Assembly (NCBI GenBank): GCA_009763385.1
Contig: CM019823.1
Span: forward strand, 27,247,668-27,311,667
DNA: 64,000 nt
Source: Coix lacryma-jobi var. lacryma-jobi
Taxonomy: Eukaryota; Streptophyta; Magnoliopsida; Poales; Poaceae
Direction: 5' to 3'
Shown: piece by piece, positions 52,326-61,794 of the stretch
Layout of the letters: every line of letters begins with the position of its first letter
Position numbering within the stretch: the first letter of the stretch is position 1
Notes under the pieces: generated by a model
What the model saw: only the letters and a program-made list of their open reading frames with translations
The model's database searches: none
Told to the model about the DNA's origin: nothing
Position numbers and translations under genes: made by a program

Positions 52326-53357
52326 ATGGCCCGGACTAAGCTAACTGCTCGCAAGGCCACCGGAGGTAGAGGAGTTCCGTGTCACCGCTTGGCCACCAAG
52401 CTGACCCGGAAGACGTTCTTGTCCTACTTCGGGTTGCCGACTATCCTTTGGAGGATTCTGCAGGCCGTGGGCTATGAGGAAGGACAGGAGCCCAGGTACT
52501 CATGGCAGAAGGAGATCTACGGGCAGGATTCCTCGGTCATGGTGGAGATCAAAGTCAAAGCTTTGCCCACCAAGCCTCACTAGACAGGATGGACGGAGAT
52601 CACCAGGGGCACATGTGCCAAGGATGGAGCTAACAGGGCAGCATACCTAGTGTTGAAGGATATCATCGCCCGCTTCCCCGCCGACCTGGCTAGTGCGATG
52701 GCAGGGGTGTTTCCACGTGGATCACTTTTTCCATTGCGCTGGAAGCAGACTTCGGAGTCAGTCTTGACAGGGAGCCCAGAGGAGAGGTTCTACTGTGAGA
52801 CGCCTGCGATGAGCGCCACCGGAGCTTTGTTAGGTGTATGTGAGAGTTTGGAGCACACTCTCGAGAGCGTGTCCTTCACCCTCACAGCCACCTACCAGAG
52901 CAAGAGGAAGCTACAGGAAGAGTTTGATGCCGAGGTAGCTCGTCTCCAGGAGAGGATTCAGCAGATCACCCTTGAGCGTGACGACGCCCGTACTACAGCA
53001 GCAGCACAGGCCACTGCCAGGACCGTTGCAGAGCAGATGTACCTGACTACCGCCCTTCAGAGGGATGAGGCCCGCACCGCGCTCGACCAGCTTAGAGAGG
53101 GAGCCCACCTCTTGATACAGCAGATCCATGGACAGCAGGCCTACATCGACCAACTCCACAAGGCAGTCCACCAGATGCATCACGCCGCATAGGAGGCCGC
53201 CGCCCCAGCAGCTGCCGAGGTTCCCGCAGCCGAGGCCTAGGATCCCCAGGACGGAGAGGTCCTTGGTCCTGACGCCCCACCGGAGGAGGATCACGCTGAC
53301 GAGCCCATGATCGACGCCGACGTAGAGGACGCCGCGTCCGCCGCTGGAGATGCCTGA
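52326..53357 (+). pseudogene. Element E pre-gag ORF: histone H3 tail-like N-terminus plus coiled coil
   Basis: A single reading frame of 343 codons from ATG 52326 to TGA 53355-53357, interrupted only by TAG at 52581, 53190 and 53238. It begins MARTKLTARKATGGRG, and LATKLTRKTF follows. This parallels the histone H3 tail, keeping Arg2, Thr3, Lys4, Thr6, Arg8, Lys9, Thr11, Gly12, Gly13 and a LATK block shifted by one, with Ser10 replaced by Ala and Lys14 by Arg. The histone fold is not visible beyond the tail. A middle region (LVLKDIIARFPADLASAMAG) follows, then a long coiled coil (about residues 190-285: LQEEFDAEVARLQERIQQIT...) and an acidic Ala/Pro/Asp tail. It lies between primer binding site and gag. 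Function unknown; chromatin mimicry is an inference. It is unrelated to gag. Confidence 0.75.
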
Positions 53358-53675
53358 GCGTTAGCTTGTTAGGGATCGTTTTCTTTTGTATAGCTTGAGC
53401 ACGCTCGCTGATGATGTAACACCCTAAACATGTGTTGGTTTTATGTTTGAGATGTTTGATGGCATGTATGGCTTTTGGGACAAAGTCCAGACTTCGATCT
53501 GGCATCTTTTATGGAGATTCGTCGTTTGCATGTCTAATTTCGAGCAATTATTCTGTGATGTTGTATGGAAATGAGTAATTATACGTGGTCGTGTGCTAAA
53601 TTTTCGAATTACGTATAGCGCAGTATTTATTCATGGTCAATATGACATCACCTAATGGTTGCTTATTAATGGGAT
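53358..53675 (+). other. Element E spacer between pre-gag ORF and gag
   Basis: Non-coding, AT-rich, about 318 bp. It may contain a second spliced leader (ends 'gggatatgcag' just before the gag ATG, an acceptor-like site). Nothing else seen. Confidence 0.35.
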
Positions 53676-54900
53676 ATGCAGATGCCGGCACACACTCGCA
53701 GCCAACGCGGACAGGGGGCAGGACATGAGGAGAACTTGCCACCTCCCCCACCGCCGCCGATGACGCCGGAAGCGTTTTTCGGCCAGTTCTTGGGCAGCCA
53801 AAGGAACATGGAAGAAATGCAGAGGCACATGGAGGCCACCCTCCGCAACATCGCTAACAACACCGCGCAACAGCACCAGCAGCGCCAAGGTCCGGAGCCC
53901 AATCAGTAAGCCCACCGTTGACTTCTTGGACACCCGTCCCCCGGTGTTCAAGGAAGTCACCGAACCGCTTGAGGCTGATGAATGGCTCAACTCCATCACC
54001 CAGAAGTTTCGTCTGCTTCGTCTGACGGAAGAGCTCAAGGCAGAGTACGCCGCGCACATGTTGGAAGGACCCGCAGGTTTGTTGGTGGGCCCAGTACCGT
54101 GCATCTTGCCTGTAAATGCACGTGTCACTTGGGATCAGTTCTTGACTGCTATGCGCAACCACTACATCCCTAGTGTGTTTGATGGAAATGAAGTCACCGA
54201 GTTCATGAGGCTATCCAGGGAACCAGGTCTGTGTCTAAGTATCTCGATAGCTTCAACAATCTGTCTCGCTACGCCCCAGACTTTGTCAACACTGAGGCCA
54301 AGAAGATCGCAAGCTTCAAGCGTGGAATGAGTGTCGCCATGCTTTCAAAGATGGGAAACAGTCACCGCACTACCTTCAGTGACTTCGTCAGTGACTGCCT
54401 AAATCAAGAGGCCAATGACAGTAGGCTGGCGACAGAAAACCGTCGTCGTGCGAACGAAGGAGGTTTGTCTCAGCAGAGAACCCCTTTCGGAGCACGCGCC
54501 CCGTATCGTCCGCCAGTGGCTGGAGGAAGGTTCCGTCCCCCGTAGAGGAAGATCACTACCAACCGTCCCCGTCCCAGTTTTCAGAAGCCCTACACCGCTC
54601 CTCTGATGCAGAACAAGAATAAGGCAGGAAGTGCAGGAGGTCCCAAGACCCCATATGTGATTGGCTCGTGCTACAACTGTGGTCAGACGGGACACCTGTC
54701 ACATCAGTGCCCTCGTCCAAAGAAGCAGTACACCCAGCCTCCACCTCGCGCAGGTCATGTGCATTATACCACCGTGGAGGAAGTGCCGGAAGGAGAGCCT
54801 GTCACCGCTGGTACGTTTCTTGTTAATCAATGCCCCGCAGTTGTGCTGTTTGATTGATTTTGGAGCATCGCATTCTTCATATAGTGAGAACTTTGTTTGA
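53676..54900 (+). pseudogene. gag: Element E Gag with zinc knuckle and start of protease, broken
   Basis: Starts MQMPAHTRSQRGQGAG, Pro-rich early part (PPPPPPPMTPEAFFGQF), stop at 53907, then the same protein in another frame from 53926: FKEVTEPLEADEWLNSITQK, MRNHYIPSVF, a further shift near 54220, VSKYLDSFNNLSRYAPDFV, FKRGMSVAM. CCHC knuckle CYNCGQTGHLSHQC is at about 54670-54711. The protease start (VVLFD then FGASHSS) is split by a stop/frameshift near 54855, where the catalytic Asp-Ser-Gly is altered. This is chromovirus-type Gag (retrotrans_gag fold). Particle protein; inactive copy. Confidence 0.88.
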
Positions 54901-57900
54901 GAAGTAATCTTGAGTTGGTAGAGTTAGATCGGGGATATCAGATAAGTTCCGCCGGAGCTGTTCTCTCCGCGCGTAAAATGGCTAAAGGGGTGGAAATGAC
55001 TTTGGGGATAAGAAGGCCATAGTGGATCCCATCGTAATCCCTGGTCTGGGTTTGGATGTGATCGTGGGTATGGGTTGGATGAAACTCTGGAAGGTCAATC
55101 TTGACGTCGCAAGCGAGTAGTTTCTATGGTTAGCCCTCGCAGTGGGTCTACCTTTCGGTTTAAGTTACCCCGAAACCCCCACGAGATCAGAGTGTTGTTC
55201 AATATCACAGCAAAACAGATAGCTGAGATCCCAGTAGTGTGTGAGTTTCCAGATGTTTTTCCTGATGAGTGCCTGGACTACCGCCGGATAGGGATGTGGA
55301 GTTTGCTATATAGTTAGTCCTGAACGGCACCCATATCTCGGAGGCCGTATAGGATGCACGCTAAAGAATTAGCAGAGCTCAAAGTTCAGTTGCAGGAGCT
55401 TTTGGATAAGGGTTTGATACGCCCTAGTTCATCACCTTGGGGATGTCCCGCTATCTTGTGAAGAAGAAGGATAAAACTTTGAGGATGTGTGTGGATTACA
55501 GACCGTTGAATGCAGTAACTATAAAGAACAAGTACCCCTTACCCCGAATCGACGTCTTGTTTGATCAGTTATCAAAAGCAAAAGTGTTCTCCAAGATCGA
55601 CCTGAGGTCAGGGTACCATCAGATTAAGATCAGAAGAGAGGATATACCAAAACAGCCTTTCTCCACCAGATATGGACTTATGAGTATCTCGTTATGTCCT
55701 TCGGATTGACCAATGCACCAGCACATTTCATGTACCTAATGAATTCGGTCTTCATGCCCGAGTTGGATAAATTCGTTGTAGTGTTCATCGATGATATCTT
55801 GGTATACTCTGAGAATGAGAGGATCATGCTGAGCATCTACAAGTTGTTTTGACCCGGCTTCGAGAGCACAAGTTATATGCTAAGTTCAGCAAGTGTGAGT
55901 TTTGGTTGAAGAAGGTACCTTTCCTTGGTCACATCCTTTCAGAGGAAGGGATCTTTGTAGACCCTTCCAAGGTGCAAGAGGTTATGGATTGGCAAGCACC
56001 CACCAACGTACATGAGGTACGCAGCTTTCTAGGATTGGCTGGATACTACCGTCGGTTCATTCCGGATTTCTCAAGGATCACAAAGCCTATGACTCGTCTA
56101 ACTCAGAAAAACAAGAAGTTTGAATGGACTCCAGAGTGTGAGGCAGCTTTTCGCACTCTGCGAACTTTGTTGACTTCGGCGCCAGTTTTGGCACAACCAG
56201 ACTTGGAGGAACCTTTTGATGTGTTTTGTGACGCATCTAAGATTGGACTCGGGTGTGTGCTTATGAAGAATGGGAGAGTTATAGCATACGCTTCACGTCA
56301 GTTGCGACCACATGAAGAGAATTACCCGACTCATGACTTGGAATTGGCAGCCGTGGTTCATGCACTCAAGATATGGAGGCATTATCTTATGGGTAACCTA
56401 TGTCATATATACACAGATCACAAAAGTTTGAAATATATCTTCACTCAGCCAGAGTGATGAGGCAGAGAGAAAATGGTTAGAGTTGATTAAGGATTACAAC
56501 CTTGAAGTGCATTACCACCCCGGAAAAGCGAACGTTGTAGCCGATGCCTTGAGTCGCAAGACTCATTGCAACTCCCTACAACCACTGTTGGAAGATGGAT
56601 TTAACCTTATGCACCCCGTTATGCTGAACAATATCACTCTTCAGTGCACCTTAGAAAGTGACATCATCGAAAGACAAAGACCGATGAAGAGATCTGTCAG
56701 ATTAAGAAGAGGTGGAAACCAATAGTTCTTTGAACTTCAGGACCGATAAACAAGGAATTCTGTGGTATAATCAGAGGATGGTTGTTCCTAAGGATACGGA
56801 GCTGAAAGAAAAAATTCTGATGAAGCCCATACTTCAAAGTTATCTATCTATCCAGGAAGCAGTAAGATGTACCAAGATTGAGAACAAGGTATTGGTGGTC
56901 AAGGATGAAGAAAGAAGTTGCAGCTTATGTTGCAAGTGTGATACTTGCTGCAGGATAAAAGCTATACATCTGAGACCTGCCGGATTGTTACAGCCGTTAT
57001 CTATTCCAGAATGGAAGTGGGAAGAGATTAGTATGGATTTCATCACAGGTCTTCCCACCACTCAAAAAGGAAATGATTCTATCTGGGTTATCGTGGATCG
57101 GTTATCTAAAGTGGCTCACTTCATCCTAGTTAAGACTACACACCGCCCTCATCAGTATGCAGACTTGTACATTCAGAACATCTTGAGTTACACGGAGTTC
57201 CAAAAAGGATTGTCTCTGATAGAGGACCCCAGTTCATAGCACGTTTTTGGGAACAGTTGCACAAGGAGCTAGGACTAAGTTGGTAAGAAGTTCCGCTTAT
57301 CACCCCCAAACCGCAGGACAAACAGAAAGAGTGAATCAGATTTGGAAGATATCCTCAGAGCTTGTATTCTATCCTCAAGAGAATCATGGGAGAAATGGTT
57401 ACCCCTTGCCGAGTTTTCGTATAACAACAGCTACCAGGAAAGTATAAAGATGGCACTTTTTGAAGTATTATATGGACGAAGATGCAGAACCCCGGTAAAT
57501 TGGGTTGAATCAGGAGATCGAGGATTTTATGGGTCAGATTATGTAAAGGATGCTGAAGGGATTGTGCAAACAGTACAGCAACACATCAAGGCAGCACAAT
57601 CCAGATAAAAGAGCTATGCAGACACACGAAGGAGACCCCTGGAATTTCAAGTAGGAGACTATGTTTACCTCAAAGTCTCACCCATGAGGAAAGTCCAACG
57701 TTTTGGAATTAAAAAAAAGCTAGCACCTCGATATGTGGGACCGTATCAGATCGTAGCTAAAAAGGGAGAAGTAGCATATGAAGTGCCGTTACCCCTAGAG
57801 ATGAGCGCAGTCTTCCTAGTGTTCCATGTGTCCCAGTTGAAGAAGTGTCTTCGAGTTCCAGAACAAGAAGAAGTTCAGGCCCCAGATGTCAGAATCAGAT

Positions 57901-58140
57901 CAGATCTAGAATACTATGAACAACCTCGGGAGATAATGGACACCGAGGACCCAAGAGAAACTCGAACCGAACAGTGAAGACTAGCGAAATGTGAGCAGAG
58001 GAAGACGAAAGAATGATGGGAACATGAGAACAACTCGACGGACGAGCACATGGGAAACCGAGGAGTACTTGCGAGTAACTATCCTGCTTTTTATAAAGAT
58101 TGGTACATAACTCAAATCTCGGGAAGAGATTTCTTTAAGG
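54901..58140 (+). pseudogene. pol: Element E Pol (protease, RT, RNase H, integrase, chromodomain remnant), broken
   Basis: 54901-55436 is the rest of the protease and linker, heavily frameshifted (GLGLDVIVGMGWMKLW at 55040; CEFPDVFPDE at 55240). [21 protein letters not shown] at 55470, [12 protein letters not shown], and the catalytic FIDDILVYS at 55783. RNase [17 protein letters not shown] at 56215, [12 protein letters not shown]. Integrase: [15 protein letters not shown], zinc-finger tail CKCDTC, WEEISMDFITGLP at 57023, SAYHPQTAGQTERVN at 57295. The GPYQIVAKKGEVAYEV block is at 57740. C-terminus TSTWETEEYLR at about 58035-58070 is what is left of a chromodomain, after a frameshift near 57960. 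Typical Ty3/gypsy order and Tekay-like. At least eight stops or frameshifts. Confidence 0.9.
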
Positions 58141-58150
58141 GGGGAAGGGC
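58132..58150 (+). other. Polypurine tract of element E
   Basis: TTAAGGGGGGAAGGGC directly before the 3' LTR at 58151, the primer for plus-strand synthesis. Confidence 0.8.
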
Positions 58151-61100
58151 TGTGACACCCTAGTGTCAAGCACTGCATTAGGAACCACAATTAGCTACTA
58201 AAGAGCATAAGTAATGCATTGCATCATTTCATGTGCATAAGTGTGCTTTTTGCCTTTTGTTTATTTATTTGGATTCTGGATTTCTATTGGACTTGATGGT
58301 TAAAGTGGATTCCTGTCTTGGCAAATAGTTTTATAAAATAAAGATTATTGAGTAGAGTGCTTTTCATGATTGGCATTTTGACCTAGTTCAAAATAGTTGT
58401 CAAATAAAAATGAGTTAAACAAAATGTTTTATGTCTCAAAAATTGGCTTTGTTTATGTGGAGGTTGTAAAAATGGTTTTCAGAAAAAGTGTCTCATATGA
58501 AAGTTGTAGAGAAAATTATTTGAGCAACTTTTATTTTGGGTCAAAGCCTAGTTTGGAGTTTTTGAAACTGTTTTTGAGTGGTCAAAGTTTGAAGGATTTT
58601 CGGAAAAAGGAAAAGGAAAGAAATTTTTCCCCCCCTTTTCGGCCCACCTTTCGGCCCAGTCGGCCTTTCGGCCCAACTCACCGCGCCCGCTCGCCCGCGC
58701 GCGCCGCCGCTGACACGCCGCGCCGTACGCCGGCCGCAAGCGCCGCGTGGCCGGCGATCTCTGCGCAAAATCTCGCGCGGCCACTCCCTCTCCGATCCTT
58801 CTCCACCCGATCACGCCACAATCGGCTTCACCCACTCCGTGCTCGCCTCGCCTGCCGCGCCACCCTCGCTCGCCGCGCCGTCGCCCGCCGCACGCCACGC
58901 CGTGGCCCCGCCACGACCGGCCGCTCCCCGCTCCGCCGGGCAAGCCCGAACACGTCCTCCACTCCCTCACTCACCCGCACACACTCGCCACTCCCGTTCG
59001 CTTCCGCTCTCCCTCCTTCTCTCTCGCGAACGCTCGCGGGAACACCGAGCGCCCGCCGCGACCACCACCGCAACCACCCCCTTCACTGTTCCGGCCTCAC
59101 CAGAGCATCTCCCTCCGATTCCTTCCGCACACCGCTCCGCCTCACCGTTGCACACGCGGTGCGCACCTCCGCGCCACCCGCCGAGCCCCATCGCCGCCGG
59201 AGGACGAGGAGCCCTGTCGGTCCCCGTTCGCCGCCGAGTGGAGCTCAAGCCTGTTCCACATCGACCCGAGCTTCGTCACTCCTCTGCTTCGTCCTCGAGC
59301 TTCACCGAGCCAAGGCGAGGTGAGAACACCGACGAGCTTCAACGCTACCGCTCACTACCTTCCTCTCCTCTCCGGCCGAGCGCCATGGGCGCCGCCGCGG
59401 CCATGCAAGAGGCCAAGCTCCTCTAGAGCCGTTCAAGCCAAACCAACCCTATAGCCTTGCTCCCTAGGGTTCGAGTAAGCCTATGCCTTCCCCAATTTAA
59501 CCGGCGAGCCGCCGGAAACGGCGTAGCCGTGTGTTGCCGCCGCCGCCGTGCGCCACCTCTCGTCGCCGGCGAGCTGTGGCCACCCACTAGCCAAACCAAC
59601 ACCACCGATAGATTCGCCTCGTCGAGATGAACTCATCAAGCCTAGCCTCACCGCCGGCAACCCCACCGGCGGCGAGTAATCGCCGGTCAACCTCTCTCCC
59701 CTGTTCCTCTCTCTGACGGGTGGGTCCCGTTGACCAGCGGACCCCGCGTGTCAGCCTCACTTGGCCCATGGACCGAGTTCACGCAGTTTTGGGCCGGGAG
59801 ATTTCAAATGTTTTTCTTTTGTCTTTATTTTACAGTAAAGCTTGTTATTTTTGTATAACACGTTTTACAAGTCCAAATGAAGTACTTTCAGTTTTGTTAG
59901 CTTGTTATGAGTAGATCTATCATGGAAAAATATGAAAGTATTTTTGGTAAAAGTTTATTTACTGTTTCTATTTATTTTAGTTATATGCTTTTGTTGAGAT
60001 AAATGGTTATATATGTTTCTGGTGAGATAATTCCTGGAAAATTTTAGGTAAAGTTTATTATCATGATTTGCACCTGTGAAAAATATATGATGCACTGTTT
60101 ATGTAGAAAAAGTTTTGTTATGATTAAAAGTCCTTTTTGGCTGATTTCTTAGAATAAATGTTAAGGTGTTTTATATGTCGAAATAAAATGTGGGAAAAAA
60201 TTGTGTAGTCTCTGTATGTCATGTTCAGGCTAAGAAAAATGTTAAGCATGAGCTGTTGTATGGAAGAATCTGAAGTTACTTTACAAATGTACTTTTCTGT
60301 GTTTCCTTTGGAAATTCATGTAAGAAATAAATATAATGTTTCTGTTCATGGAACTTTCTTGATAAATATGAAATGTGAAGTAGAATCTGGAAAAAATATG
60401 AAAATGAGTTTAGCACCCTTTTACAGTAGAGTTGTAGTTCAAATGGTTTAACTTAGAGTAGATTTGTTTATTTTGTGTAGGCTTGTATATTTAGGTTCTG
60501 ACAGTGAATTTCTACAGTAGAATGTTTTATGAGTAGTTGGAGCTAGAAAAATTATAAAATCTGCTGTTTGACACATTTTGTGTGAAAAGTTAGTTCAAAG
60601 CACCTTTTGAGCAGTTTATTTGTTATTTTCATATCTGCAGTTCTGTATTTTATTTCTTGCTGAAAATTGTTCAGTGAAGTCCAGCAGGTGTTAATTGCCT
60701 TCTGGAATTTTTGTGGATTTTCTGAGTTCAGAAAAATGCACTTGCAGTTCAAACCTGAATCTTTTGAATTTCTAAATAAGAAATAGGTAAATTAATGGAT
60801 TTTGTTTTATGAAATAAATAAGTATTTACCCCAATGTCAAAAGTGGTTCAACAAGTTGGTTTTGTTGGTTTGCAAGAAATGTTACTTTTCTTACCACCGC
60901 ATCTCGCACCACGTATTATTATTTATCATTTTCAATCGCATTGCAATAGGATCGACAGTTCAGGATCAAGACCAGGAGCAGGAGGCAAGCGCCGAGCAGG
61001 AGATCCCGGAACTGCATCAAGCCGAGGAAGCCGACCCCGCGGCCGACACTAACCTGCCTGAGTGCCCCTCCCACGAGGCATCAGTCTTCTCTCAAGGCAA

Positions 61101-61794
61101 GCCCCGGAGCATTCTAAGTCTCCTATTATTTACAATTAAATGGCTTGAGTTCTTTATATTGTGATGCATTAGGTATAGGAGTTGGTTGAATCCCACTTGC
61201 TGCATTGCCATTCCTTGTTATTGAGTAATACCTGCTTTGTCGTCCTGTTCTTATTTATACTATAGAATTGCTTAGTCTGCTTAATAAAGGTGGTGGTTAA
61301 GGATGTTTCCATAATACCCCTGATGGGTATTTACCGGATCACGGTTGGCTATATTTGCTATCGTGGAAAAGAACCTGAGTAGTAATGAAATACGGTCAAC
61401 TGGAAGGCAAGGCACAAGTTTGGAAACTTGGGGCAGTCCGTCCGTTGGATCGTGTAGGTTTGTATCGATGTTGGCCCTCGTTCATTTTTGAACGCGCCCT
61501 TTTACTTAGGGATATGTCGGTGCCGTAATCATACCATCGACGTAAAGCCGGTTAGAAGCTGTTCGGGCCGGTCTCAACCCGTGTCGTGCCCTCTAGTATG
61601 GAAATGCGATCTGCCGCGTGAGGCCATCGTCGGGTTCCAATTGGGCGGTCCGTGCTGTGAGCCGCGACGATTACCACCACGAACAAGCACGAGCGGTTGC
61701 CCAATGCATGGACCCGACGGGGAAAGTGTGGGCTGGTATTAAAGGTCTTTCACCAGCTGGATTGGAATTCGATTCGAGACGCCGTCTCCCCCGG
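58151..61794 (+). repeat. 3' LTR of element E, interrupted
   Basis: Begins TGTGACACCCTAGTGTC and follows the 5' LTR to the CCCGG at 61790-61794, equivalent to about 50757 in the 5' copy; the remaining ~835 bp should lie beyond element F. Many small differences and indels from the 5' LTR, plus the additional 175 bp at 60261-60435, fit a comparatively old element. The GC-rich block is repeated at 58630-59770. Confidence 0.9.

Larger units (their letters stand above)
47249..61794 (+). mobile_element. Element E: Tekay/Del-like Ty3/gypsy retrotransposon, 3' LTR cut by F
   Basis: At least 14.5 kb. 5' LTR 47249-51593, primer binding site, a pre-gag ORF with a histone H3-like N-terminus, gag, pol in Ty3 order (protease, RT, RNase H, integrase) with a chromodomain remnant, polypurine tract, and a 3' LTR beginning 58151 that is interrupted at 61794. 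The very long LTRs, initiator tRNA primer and C-terminal TWETEEYL chromodomain remnant place it in the chromovirus Tekay/Del clade. Many stops and frameshifts: the oldest-looking of the coding elements here. The right target duplication is outside the window. Confidence 0.9.

Noticed and set aside
52326..52583. A degenerate host histone H3 gene captured in E
   Set aside because: Only the tail matches; the histone fold helices are absent and the same frame runs on into a coiled coil, so it is not an H3 pseudogene in the usual sense.
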